From: Cannabis sativa
Taxonomy: Eukaryota > Streptophyta > Magnoliopsida > Rosales > Cannabaceae
Assembly (NCBI RefSeq): GCF_029168945.1
Contig: NC_083607.1
Span: 35,325,257-35,389,256 of the forward strand
DNA: 64,000 nucleotides
Direction: 5' to 3'
Below, piece by piece: positions 1 through 11,127 of the stretch (positions within the stretch are counted from its first letter, which is position 1; each line of letters opens with the position of its first letter). The position numbers and the translations under genes are program-made. The notes below the pieces were generated by a model, which worked only from the letters and a program-made list of their open reading frames with translations, was not told the DNA's origin and ran no database searches.

Positions 1-104
1 TAATAAAAGAAAGAGGAAAGATAAAAATGATGAGGTAAGCGTGTAGGGGTATATTTATAAAAAATTGTGTAAATTAGATTTTTGGTGTAAAAATTTCAAA
101 TCCA
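1..104. repeat. Terminal-repeat-like segment, inverted copy of 12746-12850
   Basis: This stretch is the reverse complement of 12746-12850 with roughly 10-15% differences by eye. Shared blocks include gtgtaggggta, aaaatgatga and ttagatttttggtgtaa. Similarity stops abruptly near 104 (and near 12746), which looks like a transposon end. Since the other copy opens the MULE region, this is probably the right end of a related element lying to the left of the window. The family assignment is inference. Confidence 0.45.
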
Positions 105-783
105 AATGATAACTTAACAATTAGATTAATCACAAATTCATATGTAAACAGAGCTTTTCAATCACAAAAACTCAACCAGATTTATGTATTAGAGATTTAT
201 GATTTTTACATCAATATAAATTACTGATGACTAAGATTGAAATAAATATAACATAAAGATGGAATGAAATAGAAGTATCCCAATCTATATATTTATATAT
301 ATATAAAGAAAATTATAATGCGGTGATGTGGTACTCTCAAATCACTCTAAATAGTTTTTTCTATTCTCTCCTTAATTCTCTCATTTTTTAATTTTTTAAT
401 AGGTTTATAAATATTAATTATCTAAAATAATTATAATAAAAATCTCTAAAAACAATTAAGTAATTTATTTATATTTTTTCCTATATTATTTAAAAAAAAA
501 CCATTCTACGTGGAATTTTAATTTAATTTTTTAGTTAAAAAAAGAAGAAAAAAACTAACGAAACTACATTAAAAATAAATAACCAAAACATATCTTTTTT
601 TTTTTTCTTTTTAATGTATTTTCCTAACTCTTTTTTTTCTCCTTATATAATTGTAAATATATAACCCTGAACCTAAAATTAATTTCATATTTCTTTTTCT
701 TTTTCTTAGTGTATTTTTTTTTCTTTAGTTTTGTTTTTAATGCCAATTCTCCATCTTTCTCAAATTTCATTTTTTTTGTATGT

Positions 784-1121
784 GTGTTAAAGAGTTTTAA
801 CTAACTATTAATTCTATACAAATAATGAGCAATAGCAGTAACATCAATGAACAACATAAAGATATTGATTTTCTATTGGTATTTATTTTATTCATATTTT
901 ATAATATATTTTTTGATATATTACAATCTTTCTTTCTTTTTTTTTTTTTTTTGTGCTAAAGAGTTTAACCAACTTTTAATTCTTGACGAATAATGAGCAG
1001 TAGCAGTGATATCAATGAGCAACATCAAAACATCGATTTTCTATTGGTATTTCTTTTCTCTATATTTTATAATATATTTCTTTGTATATTATAAATTATT
1101 GTCAATATTCTCTCTACTTTT
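784..1121. repeat. Imperfect tandem duplication, unit about 169 bp
   Basis: Unit A (784-952) and unit B (953 to about 1121) both start gtg(t/c)taaagag and both contain ataatgagca(a/g)tagcagt, atcaatga(a/g)caacat and gattttctattggtattt at the same offsets. The units have diverged and neither codes for protein. A poly-T tract sits at the junction. Confidence 0.75.
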
Positions 1122-1270
1122 TCTTTTTCTATAATATATATATTTATATATATAGATTCTCAATCTTTCTTTCACTCATGAAAATATTTCTCGATAAGTT
1201 GGAGAAATATAATCGATGACTTCACCGTTGTCCATAATTTCGAATTATTTATGATTTATTCATTAGTAAG

Positions 1271-2014
1271 TGTTGCCCCTAATTTTGTCCAATATACGTG
1301 GACCAACCGGATGATGACACGTGGATGGAAAGGGTTTAGCATTTGAATAAAATAGCTAAGTCTTCTTAAAGCGCAGGATTACCTTAGACATACCTCCCGG
1401 AGAAGGCATGTAAGTCTCGTACGCTCCTGGAGAGCAAGATGGCAACAAAGCACCTCCGGCAGGTGTCAGATTTTATCTGAACAGTCATCTCGCATTTAAT
1501 GTTGCATGGGAGGAGGCGTATTGAAACTGCCATACGCAATAAAGTCTGACGGCACAACCTCCAATATGTACCTACTATGCTATGATCAATAAAGTCTAGT
1601 GACGGCTACTCTGTGAGGAATCACATCAGTCAAAAAGGATTAAGAACTGCCCTCATAAAATCCCTACAGAACCTAGGGATTAGACCATGCATTACCTATG
1701 ATAAATTCATTGGGAATGTGTGGCTTACTGATAGTTACAGAAATGTATGTACCTTAATTCTAGGGATCACCCCACAAAAACACTATAAATACCCCCCAAA
1801 CTCATTAAAGGGGGATCGAGAATTCTGGGTTTCAAAAGAACTAGAAGAGTAAAAACTCACCAAGAACATTCTCTGTATTAAACACTATCATAAATACACA
1901 GACTCGTGGACTAAGGCTCATTAACGCCCCAACCACGTAAAAATCTCTCTCTTAATTTCTTACAGCTCTCTAAATTATTATTATTCTATTTGTTGCCAAA
2001 AATCTCGGTCAACA
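1271..2014 (+). repeat. 5' LTR of Gypsy-1
   Basis: Starts tgttgcccc and ends gtcaaca, with the primer-binding site directly after it. It contains several ctcc(c/t)ggag-like motifs near 1398-1465 and a TATA box at 1784. Differences from the 3' LTR are scattered single bases, mostly transitions. Confidence 0.95.
1784..1791 (+). promoter_or_regulatory. TATA box of Gypsy-1 LTR
   Basis: TATAAATA followed by a C-rich run, about 220 bp before the LTR end. The same motif is kept in the 3' LTR near 11641. This is the expected place for the RNA polymerase II core promoter that would start the genomic transcript. Confidence 0.7.
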
Positions 2015-2017
2015 TTT

Positions 2018-2038
2018 TGGTGCTTTCATTGAGAGCTG
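2018..2038 (+). promoter_or_regulatory. Primer-binding site of Gypsy-1
   Basis: tggtgctttcattgagag starts 3 bp after the LTR end and begins with TGG, the complement of a tRNA CCA tail. The same 18 bases lie at the same place in Gypsy-3 (62826-62843, minus). I could not assign the tRNA; it is not the usual initiator-Met type site. Confidence 0.75.
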
Positions 2039-2061
2039 AAGAAAGCGTCTATAAGTAGACA

Positions 2062-3958
2062 ATGCATTGCAACAAAACAACAATGGTGGAGACTCGAAGC
2101 ACACGTCAACCTCGCCCTCTTCAAGATGCTCAAGATCAAAATGATGAGGACGTGGCCTCAAGAGCAACTATGGGTTCCGAGGAAGAAGAAGGAATCCCTG
2201 ATGACGACTACGAAGGGAACTTCGATGAGCACGCCTACGACAAAGGCAGCTACTCAAAGTTGGTACTCTTAAGACCAAAGGATGTCGATCATGAAGCTGA
2301 AATCGCAACCCAAAAAGAGGAAAACCAAAAGATGCAAGAGGTGATGCAGGTCATGCAAAAAGCCATGGAGGGAGCAGGAATCCACGTGCATCCTAAAGCC
2401 ATCTCTGCTGGACTTGGAAAGGAACCAGAGGAATCCTCGCCAAGTACCCAAAAGCAAAAATCTAGGGAACCAAGACCTATAAGGTATCCCGCTGAAGGGA
2501 ACCAAAAGAAAAACCCTACTTCCACTCCTGGGAAGAAGAAAAATGTGTAGGATCCGCGAAAGGTCCGCTCGTATTTCCAGAATAGGGAAAGATCTGCAGA
2601 GGGGCAAACTCCAAAAAGGGAGTCTTGGACCTCAGGATCGAGAGGACCGAAAGAGCGTTTCCGTGCACCAAGAGCCCGGAGGGAGAAGAAGAAGGGGCAG
2701 GAATGTCCTCCCATTGATCTAAGAAATCAGATTAACGGGAACCAAGGTGACCTCCGGGATCACCTTAACCAAAAGAAATACGGAACCGCGATCTCCACGG
2801 GAACGTTAAACGAAGGAATCATGGCAGAACTTGCCATACTCCGAAAAGACATCGCCCGAGTCTCCCGCAAACAGAAAGGCGACGACTCTGACTCAGACTT
2901 TGAGGACCGGAAGCCGTGTGCCAAACACATCCTGGAAGTAGATCTCCCCAAAAACTTTAAGATGCCCGAAATGGCAGCTTATACTGGGAACTCTGATCGC
3001 AGTAATCACCTGTCACGATTCAACTGAGTCATGACAGTCATGAGACTCAGCAATGACGCTAAGTGTTTGTGCTTCCCGCTTACTCTAAGCGGGTCTGCGG
3101 AAGAATGGTTCAAGAAATTGGAACCAGGATCCGTGGGTTGTTGGAATAAGTTACAAACCAACTTTCGAAGACAGTTTGTCGCCGCAAGAAAAGTCAATCT
3201 AGAGGTCTGCACCTTGACTAACATCAAGCAACTGCCTACAGAGACACTAAAGAATTTCATAAAGAGGTTCTGGGAAGACGCCTCTAAAACCAAGAAAGTA
3301 GATGACAGACAACAACTTGCCCTTCTCCAAGCAGGCATCCATACAGGGACTCCATTCAGGAACGAGCTACAACAAGAAGGAGCTTAAAACCTCCAAGACT
3401 TCCAGAAGAGAGTCCAGAAATACATTAATCTTGAAGAGGCCCAAATAGTGGCCTATGGAGGATACTATCCCACCGGGGTAGCACGATACGTGCCCGGAGC
3501 CCAGCTCTCAGGCATTGTGCTCGCGGCAGCTCCACCGATGAGCGGCATATAGTTTTCTACTACTCCCGGATATAGCCAAGGCCAGGCCTTGGCCCCCGCA
3601 TCGTCCCATTTTGGAAATCCCTCAGGGATAAATGGACAAGCCCCCTCGCACTCCGCTCCGACAGCAACTTTAGTCGGTGCTTCCCAGGGCTCGAGGAGTA
3701 AAAGGTCCTCAAAAGGCAGTACCCAGACAGAGGATAAGCGAAAAAAAGGGGGTATACTCCCTAATATACCCAGTACACGGAGTTAACGGACTCCCAAGAA
3801 CGTGTATATTTTGCTACTAGGCAAATACGCACTACCAGAGACCGCCTCCCCTGTACAAAGATAGCTCCCGAAGGGATCCCAATAAGAGATGCGAGTACCA
3901 CAGCGACATTGAGCACAACACCAATGAATGCAAAAATCTTAAGGACGAGATTGAAAAC
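2062..3958 (+). pseudogene. gag: Gypsy-1 gag, broken by stops
   Basis: One frame runs from ATG 2062 to 3786, interrupted by TAG 2548, TGA 3025, TAA 3385 and TAG 3550, so the capsid/nucleocapsid precursor cannot be made as one chain. The N-terminus is acidic and charged. The capsid-like core (about 2950-3470) has PLTLSGSAEEWFKKL and the FRRQF region typical of plant Gypsy gag. After a frameshift between 3787 and about 3860 the nucleocapsid knuckle follows at 3890-3931 as C-x2-H-x4-H-x4-C, the variant seen also in Gypsy-3 (CCFHGDYGHDTKEC). The stops are consistent with C-to-T changes at CAA, CAG or CGA codons. The gag-pol boundary is arbitrary, since protease continues in the same frame. Confidence 0.85.
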
Positions 3959-5557
3959 TTGATCCGATTGGGACACCTCTACGAGTGGATCAAAAACCGG
4001 TTGCCCCATCTGAACCAAGGTCCGGCAGCTGGAGCTTGGCCACAAGGAGCACCAGGGGGTGCAGCAGGAGTATTGGCTCCAGCTGTTCCCCCAGGAGATG
4101 CCCAGCATATTCCTGGCCTACCACCTAGACCCAATGGGAGAGTGGCTATGATCTTGGGAGGACCCCACATCGGAGGAACTACCCGCAAGGAGCTGAAACG
4201 GTACGCCGGGGCCGTGAAACACGATGAAGTTTGGGAAGTTACTCAACTCCCAGCTCAAAGGCCCCGGCTAATGGATCAGCCCATTACATTCATGGAAGAA
4301 GACGCTAAAACAGTGTGTTTTCCTCACCATGACCTATTGGTCATAGAGACCCCCATTGCCAATAAGATCGTGGCCAGAGTCCTGATTGACAATGGGAGTT
4401 CCGTGAATCAGTTGTTCAAAGACGCGTTCACTGCAATAGGCGTAACGGACCAAGACCTTTCACCAAGCGGTTCCCAACTCACAGGGTTCAATGGAACAAC
4501 TCTTATCCCCATGGGAAAAGTGAGGCTTCCAGTCACCTTGTGCCCGGACACAACCCAGACCACCTTCAAGTACTGCACGTTTGTGGTGGTGGACTACCTA
4601 ATAGCCTATAACGCAATCCTTGGTCGACTGACCTTGGTGGACTTTGGTGCAATCACGTCAATACGACACTTGTGCCTGAAATTCAACATCTTGAAGAAGT
4701 GTCAAAAATTTGAATGGTCTGAAGAGTGCGAGGAGGCATTCAAAAAACTAAAAGAGCACATGGCCAAGCCTCCAATCCTGTCAAAGCCCGTTCTCGGAGA
4801 GGACTTGTTTCTGTACTTGGCCGTCTCCGAGCACGCGGTCAGCACAGCCTTAGTCCGGGAAGGGGAGAAAACTCAGCATCCCGTGTACTATGTCACCAAG
4901 CGCATGACAGGGGCGGAGACGCGATACCCAGTCATTGAAAAACTAGTTTTTTGTCTCCTAATGGCCTCGAGAAAGTTGAGACCCTACTTCCAAGCTCACC
5001 CAATCAAGGTGTTAACCAACCACCCCCTCCGGAGAGTTCTGCAAAAGCCAAAGGAATCCGGAAGGCTCCTCAAATGGGCAATAGAGTTAAGCCAATTTGA
5101 CCTGCACTACATTCCCCGCTTCTCCATAAAGGGACAAGCGCTAACAAACTTCTTCACCGAGTGTAATGAAGCCGAAGCAACCACGAACATACCGACACCA
5201 TCGGTCCCTGCATGGAAAGTATTTGTAGACGAAGCCTCCAATGAGAATGGCTCCAGAGTGGGGATTGCAATGATATCTCCAAGTGGACTTCGACTCCAAG
5301 CACCCCTACGGTTCGACTTCTCAGCTTCAAACAATGAGGCCGGATACGAAGCCTTGATAGTGGAGGCTAAAAGAGTAGAAGTGTACAACGACTCCCAACT
5401 GGTAGTGAACCAGGTGTCGGGAGAGTATCAGACGCGCGGAGAAAGAATGGCCGCGTACGTAGCGATAGTCCGGAAACTGCTCCACGAGTTCACGGACTAT
5501 AAAGTAGAGAGAATCCCCAGAGAAAAGAACACTCACGCGAACTATCTCGCAAGTTAG
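3959..5557 (+). pseudogene. pol: Gypsy-1 pol part 1: protease and two RNase H domains, RT core deleted
   Basis: An open frame of about 530 codons. A proline/glycine-rich gag tail comes first. A retropepsin-like segment has its active site as DNGSS (codon Asp at 4388) and continues to the YNAILGR motif near 4612. At about 4680-4690 the frame jumps from the protease tail (FGAITSIRHLCLKF) directly to the tether/RNase H boundary (FEWSEECEEAFKKL). The whole RT palm, including the YxDD box, is absent, yet the frame is kept. The Ty3-type RNase H (YYVTKRMTGAETRY, ATG-less) follows, then a second RNase H (FVDEASNENGSRVGIAMISP, SNNEAGYEAL, YNDSQLVVNQVSGEY). The frame ends at TAG 5555; comparison with Gypsy-2 and Gypsy-3 (IADALARLASS) shows a frameshift just before it. 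Confidence 0.88.
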
Positions 5558-6899
5558 CTTCAGACAGTGAGATTGAGAAACTAGGGGTAGAACCCGTGGA
5601 ACGCTTGGCAGAGCCAAGCATCAAAGTAAAAGAGGCCATAACAACGGTTGGGCAAGAACCCAGCTGGATGGTCCCCATCATTGAATACATAACAAAAGGT
5701 GAGTTGCCCCAAGAAAGGGGACTGTCCAGAAAAATTCAGTATCAGGCTCACCGTTATGTGATGATGGAAAAAATTCTCTACCGAAGAGGACTCAACATGG
5801 CTTATTTAAGGTGTGTATCGGACCCTGAAGCTAGGAAAATTATGCTAGAGGTCCACAAAGGGTTCTGTGGAGATCATACAGGAGGACCAAGTCTCTCAAA
5901 GAAAATATTGAGATAAGGGTACTTCTGGCCAATTATGAAAAAAGATTGCATAAACTACGTCCAAAAATGTGATTCATGCCAAAGGTTCGCAAACATACTA
6001 GAGCTCCTCCCAATGAGACTACCCTTTTGACTAGTCCCTGGCCCTTTGCGGTCTGGGGGATAGATCTTATTGGGTCCTTGCCAAAAGGAAAGTGAGGAGT
6101 AAAGTATGCAATAGTAGCAGTAGACTACTTCACCAAATGGACGGAGGCTGAGCCAATGAAGACTATAACTGCTAAAAAAGCACTAGACTTTGTTATTAAA
6201 AACATAGTGTGTCGATATGGCTTGCCTCACAAAATAGTCTCTGACAATGGGAAGCAATTTGATTGCGAAGAGTTCACTGACTTCTGCAACCAACACGGAG
6301 TTGTGAAAAGCTTCTCCGCGGTGGCGAGGCCACAAACAAACGGACAAGCAGAAGCAGTCAACAAAATCTTGAAGGTCACCCTAAAGAAAAAGCTATTGGC
6401 CTGCAAAAACAACTGGCCTGAAGAATTTCCAAGAGTGTTATGGGCCTACGGGACGACCCCAAGAACTACGACCAACCACTTGCCTTTCTCAATGGTGTAC
6501 TGTTGTGAAGCAATGGTCCCAGTAGAAACATTATTCCCGTCCCACAAGAGAACGACTTATGATCCAGCTATGAACCAAGCTTTGTTACAGGAAGCGCAGG
6601 ATCAGGTTGAAGAAATCCGGGACGAGTCTCAAATACGAATGGCAGCTTATCAAAAGAAGGTGACTAAATATTTTAACTCCAAAGTTAAAAACAGAAAATT
6701 CACTATTGGGGATATGGTCTTAAGAAGAGTCTTCCCAGCCACTCAAGAACCCGGAGTAGGGGTTCTTGGGCCAAATTGGGAAGGGCCATATGAAATCGAG
6801 GATGAGATCGGCTCCGGAACCTATAAGCTAAAAAGGATGGATGGAACCATTGTGCCAAGGGCCTGGAACGCTGATCATCTCCAGAAGTATTACCAATAG
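5558..6899 (+). pseudogene. Gypsy-1 integrase, broken upstream, core open
   Basis: The HHCC zinc-binding part lies in 5740-5990 (VHKGFCGDH ... CDSCQRF) and is cut by TAA 5914, where related copies read LRQGYFW, so CAA became TAA. A frameshift follows near 6000 and TGA at 6093. From there 6096-6899 is open. The catalytic triad is complete: Asp in GIDLIG (codon 6063), Asp in SDNGKQF (6243) and Glu in NGQAEAVNK (6351), with 35 residues between the last two, the DD35E spacing. The C-terminal part has the GPY/F module (NWEGPYEIEDEI) and ends in WNADHLQKYYQ. No chromodomain follows. The protein would insert the cDNA into the chromosome. Confidence 0.9.
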
Positions 6900-7318
6900 T
6901 CTAAATATGTTAACTTAGGCTTTGTTTAAAGAATTTGTACCGTCAAAGTGTATGCAACCTCTAAATTTTAATTAAAATTGAGTGCCTTGAAAACAAAGTT
7001 TTCATGCCACTCAGGGGGGTACTAAGGCATACCACACAGACAGATGTAAATAGATGTAAAATAGGCCAAAAGTAAAAACAAAGTCAAAAAGAAAATATGC
7101 ATCAAAAGGATCATATATATAAAATATCCTGGCCCAAAGGGCAGGTCAAAAAAAAATATACATATACATAATACAAAGGGCCCGGGGACAGGCCTTAATA
7201 ATTGTCTCCTCTTAGAAAATAAAACAGCTACCTAGTTAAGATTGTCTTAAAGGAAAGAAAAATAGCTGTAAATAAAAAAAAAGAGATAATCTTGATGAAA
7301 TAGGCTGGACTCTGCAGC
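6900..7318. other. Convergent non-coding spacer of Gypsy-1
   Basis: Between the integrase stop on the plus strand and the antisense gene's stop on the minus strand I see no coding sequence. The stretch is A-rich on the plus strand, with short poly-A runs near 7080-7160 and 7275, and is a plausible shared 3' untranslated region for both transcripts. Confidence 0.5.
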
Positions 7319-10302
7319 CTAGTCAATACGAGAAGAAAGGCGAGGGCCCCGACGCGCCTCAAGCATGGCATCAAGTTTCTTCTTCTTCTCCCGAAATTTG
7401 GCAATAGCCTCCTCAGGCTTAGGATAGAAGTCGAGCTTGATGCTTTGGCCATTTGACTGCCAGGCCATATAGACGCCGTTGTCGAAGCGCTTGACGCAGC
7501 GCTTTCAGGAGACGGGGGATAGGAGCTCATCTTTTTTAGCCTTCTTCAAGGCCTGGTCTCTAAAGTCCTTCAGCTCCTTCAACTCCACGACCAAGTTGGC
7601 TTGGACTGCAAGTCTGCCTGGTACAACTCCTCTAGGGACTTCACCTTGGTAGCCATTTCGTCCATGACCTCCTTAGCCTCCCGAAGCTCACGCCTGGCCT
7701 TGGCGATGGCCTCGCCCTCCGCCTTCAGTGCCACCTGATGCCTCGCCTCCAGCTCAGCCTCCCTTCGTCGGACCTCCACTCAGAGCTTCGCCTCTGCCTT
7801 GGCTTCCCTCTGCTTAGCCTCCTCCTCGAGCTTCGTCTTACCAAGGACCTCCCTTCGCTCAGCCTCCTCCTGGATCGCCCGCCTTTCAGCGGACAGGTCC
7901 CGTAGGATCCTCACGGCCTCGTCTATGCCCCCGAATTCAGACATGACGAAGCCATGATTGACTATGGTCTTGGAAAGGCGGCTCGTCTCCGCAGTCATCT
8001 AAAATAGGAGATAAGAGTGAGATCAAATGCCTTAGACAAAATATCGAGGAAAGAAATAAACCACAAGTACTTACCGCAGCCATGGCGTTGCTGATGTCTT
8101 GAACCTGGTAGACGGAGTTCAAGGAGGCACAAGCGGCATACCGTTTTGGCAGAAATTGAGTTAGATGGGAGACATACTCACTAGTCATCTCTGAGGGAAA
8201 AGGAGCCAAGGTGGGCCCAAGGAAATGATTGAACCAGTCCGTCAGTGGGTCCATGTTAAGATCCCACAGATTCCGGAAGGCCTCCTCGTTGAGAGTGTTT
8301 TGCTGCTCCTCTCGTACGACCCTTTTCAAGGCCTCCACCTCAGCATGCCCCCGGCTGTACTCTTCGAGGACGTAGTTGTATTTGGCTATCTGAAGATTCT
8401 GCCTCTCCTCGTCTCTTCGGACCGCAGTCAACAATATGCCGTGAGGCACTGTGTATTCCTACGCATCGGAGGGAATCTCGGAGTCATGGCTCGGGGCTGG
8501 AGTGTCCAACCTCTGGGGGCGCTTAGAAGGCTCCTCCTCCACCATCTTGCCCTTGCGCTTGCGCATGAGGGCGGCCTCCTGCTCTTCTTCACCTTCTTCA
8601 ACTTCCTCAAGAACCTCCTCCTCGTCCACCAAGACAATAGTGCCCGAAGGGGCATCGGAGGAAGACCTCCCGGGAGTGACCAACTGAGAAGAAGCAGGAG
8701 GTGGGGAAGCATCAAGACTGTGGGCTCCAACATGAGTGGCCAAGATTTCATCCATAAGCCTGGCTGCTGCAATAAGAAAATAAGTCAAGTATTAGAACAT
8801 CCGTGAGAGCAGCATACACTTAGCAAAAAGCAATCAAGCTAGTCCTATCCTGACTCTCTAATTCGGCCCTAGCAAAGTCCAAGATCATAGAACTGGCTTC
8901 ATCCTCCCCGAGAAAGCTGTCTGAGGGAAGGAACCAACTAGAAGATAAATGGGCTGAATGGTCCAAGGGAATGGACGCCGGAGGTCTAGAACCCATCCTT
9001 GACCGACCTACATAATTGCCTAAGTGGGAAAAATAATACTCCTTGGCATGATTCCCCCACTCAATGGAAGGCATCCTAAACCTATGGAGACGTTCATCGA
9101 ACCCTATAGGCCTAAGGCTAGTATACTCACGGACGGAAGGAACATAATGTATCGTTAAAGCGGACTTACAGGAACCCAAAGTGCTGGCATTGGGAGCCCC
9201 CGTAGTCGGTACAGGGACCACAGGCTTTGGTATGGGGGTCCTTCGCTCCAACGGAGCCCCAATACGAAGAGGTACTTCTGGTACTTCCGGCGGTCGCTTG
9301 GGCCTTATTGTAAGCCAACTCCTGTTCCCTCTTGAAGAGGTACTTCTGGTACTTATCCTCCGTCATGGCGATGATGTCATTCCGGAATACCTTCTCTGTG
9401 GCCGGAGCCCTCACATTTGGGCAGATGACTTTCGAAAGATTGTAGTCATCCACCGACTGATGTCCCAGGATAAACTTGGCTTTCCAACAGTGCTCCATCG
9501 TGACCAACTCCCCGACGCCAAGGGCCTTCTTGTCGTACGTGGCGAAGGTCTTGGCCCGTTGGAGAAAAATTTGAGTAGGTTCGGTCTGCATGTAAGGTGG
9601 GATCCTAACCCACTCTGTGAGAAGCTCTGGATGATCCACGGCCTGGAAACCAGAGGTGAAGAAGAAGCGGTGACGGTATTCCTTCACGTGTTTCTGATAA
9701 TTGAAAGGGACCAGGCCCTCATTCAAAGGATGGGCCCGGAGACCGTAAAAAACCGTCCTTAAGTTTATCTCCCTTTTTAGGGATGGAAATGAGTTCATAA
9801 AACTATAAAATTTCTGCCAGATTTGGCGAGCCCCAGCTCCGAGCAGAGTAAAAATAAACAAGCCTGAAAGTAGGCGGTAAGCTTGAGGAATAAGTTGGTA
9901 TGGCGCAAGGCTGACAAATACAAGGAAGTTAATAAAATAACCTTGAAGGGGAAGCATGGCCCCGGCCATCAGGTGTGTCTGGGTCCAGGCTCCGAAGCCC
10001 CTGTAGTTATGGTTGGGCGTATCCTCGTCTCGGGGCGGCCGGTGGTAGGTCTTGGAGGTTGTAGGCTTGATGCCTGCCACCACCACGATCTGTTCCAACT
10101 GGTGAGGGCAGGTCAGGGTGGAGCGAAGCTCAGCCGCTTCCCAACCGTTGGCAAGAGACTTGTGCCCTTCTTGGGCCACAGGACCCTTCATGACCTCCTC
10201 CAGGGTGGCCAAACGCTTCTCTCCCTTCTTCGAAGACTTAGACCCAGACGCAGAACCACAAGCGGTTAGGGTGGCCAAACGCTTCTCTCCCTTCTTCTTC
10301 AA
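7319..10302 (-). pseudogene. Antisense multi-exon gene of Gypsy-1, unknown function
   Basis: A series of minus-strand frames covers 3 kb downstream of integrase. Segment 1 (10302-9166; opens on TTG, first in-frame ATG 10191) is 378 codons with a hydrophobic stretch (GYFINFLVFVSLAPYQL, then YRLLSGLFIFTLLGAGARQIW). Segment 2 (9251-8820) has RFRMPSIEWGNHAKEYYF. Segment 3 (8788-8459) is acidic, with an E-rich run and KRKGK. Segments 4 and 5 (8449-8075 and 7998-7579) are joined by a canonical intron and are rich in E, K, A and R, with coiled-coil character. A last segment in another frame (about 7510-7319) has FREKKKKLDAMLEARR. Breaks: an in-frame TGA near 7780, a TGA near 7507, and frame changes near 9250, 8820, 8450 and 7590, some perhaps introns. 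Antisense frames in this place are known in Tat elements; the role is unknown. A captured host gene is the alternative. Confidence 0.7.
7999..8074 (-). other. Predicted intron in the antisense gene
   Basis: On the minus strand the upstream exon ends AACGCCATGGCTGCG, followed by GTAAGTAC (donor, 8074) and, 76 bp later, a T-rich tract ending CTATTTTAG (acceptor, 7999). The reading frame continues directly as ATGACTGCGGAGACG. Both sites match plant consensus. The 53-bp gap 8767-8819 (ending TTATTGCAG) may be another intron but is short. Confidence 0.65.
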
Positions 10303-10877
10303 AAAGGGAATGTGGGTCCCCTAACCGCTTGAAAGAGGCCCCCTCCAGACACTTGCAAAAAAAAGAAGGCCTCAAAGGGTTTTCCTTGACAAGAGTCGGG
10401 TGTAAGAATCCCACAGATAGTGACATTACGAAAAAGTAAAGAAAAAAGGAAAAAAGTATAAAACCGAGAAGACGAAGTCTGCTCTAAACCCTTGAGTGTC
10501 ATACGTGAGATAAAGATGGGTCCTCGACAGAAAACACGATGAAAATAAGTAATTAAAACGCAAAAAAGGAGGAATCAAACGCATTGTACAGAAACTCAAA
10601 ACAGAAATTCCCAGACATTCAACATCCAACCCAGAAAAGCAAATGAACAGTAAAGCATGCTATGTAACCAAACAATAAACTAGTGTACAAGATGCGAAGA
10701 ACTTACATAAAGCTGAGGAACTGGGTGTCGGTGTTGATCGCTGGTAAAAGGTTGATTGGCAACGACGAAGGAAAATGAGTAAGAAATCTATGGTGTTTAA
10801 GGTTTCTTTTCTCTCTGGAAAACTTGAGAAAATTTGGTGAAATGCTGAAAGTAACCAAATGAAGTAAGAAGGTTGGC

Positions 10878-10884
10878 TTTTATA
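10878..10884 (-). promoter_or_regulatory. TATA box of the antisense gene
   Basis: Minus-strand TATAAAA (in ggcctataaaagcc) lies about 580 bp upstream of the first antisense segment. The following 170 bp is rich in short pyrimidine runs and looks like an untranslated leader. A consensus splice donor (GTAAGTTC) occurs near 10706 and a T-rich acceptor (ttttttttgcaag) near 10352, so a leader intron of about 350 bp is possible. This promoter is separate from the LTR promoter and points the opposite way. Confidence 0.5.
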
Positions 10885-11110
10885 GGCCAAAGCATGTGTG
10901 AGACAGCTGTGATCAGCCACCATCGAACGACTGGGAAGGCAATCGATTCGAATTCCCTGGATCCAACGGTTGGATTAAATCGTCATCAAGGCGGTGGAAA
11001 CGCTTGAGTACCCGTCTGACACCCATTAATGCGTCGTATCAATAAATGTACAAGAAATGAATCGACACCTGCAAAAAGTGAATAACTGCAGTAATGATTG
11101 TCATTAAATA

Positions 11111-11127
11111 CAAGGCTTGGGGGTAAA
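11111..11127 (+). promoter_or_regulatory. Polypurine tract of Gypsy-1
   Basis: caaggcttgggggtaaa lies directly against the 3' LTR start and includes a run of five G. This is the expected primer site for plus-strand DNA synthesis. Confidence 0.75.

Larger units (their letters stand above)
1..1270. other. AT-rich flank, no gene seen
   Basis: No coding region can be supported here. The stretch is dominated by A/T runs, poly-T tracts and TA-rich simple sequence. It contains the terminal-repeat-like segment 1-104 and a tandem duplication at 784-1121. Its last five bases (GTAAG, 1266-1270) are the left target-site duplication of Gypsy-1. Confidence 0.7.
10303..11127 (-). other. Leader and promoter region of the antisense gene; Gypsy-1 3' untranslated region
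   Basis: No convincing protein frame on either strand. Read on the minus strand it has a TATA box, a pyrimidine-rich leader and T-rich intron-like sequence. Read on the plus strand it ends in the polypurine tract before the 3' LTR. Confidence 0.5.

Noticed and set aside
1613..1852. 79-codon frame in the Gypsy-1 LTRs (also at 11471)
   Set aside because: Non-coding LTR that includes the TATA box and the likely transcription start; the second copy ends early.
9181..9762. Plus-strand 193-codon frame
   Set aside because: Shadow of the antisense gene on the other strand; no recognisable motifs of its own.
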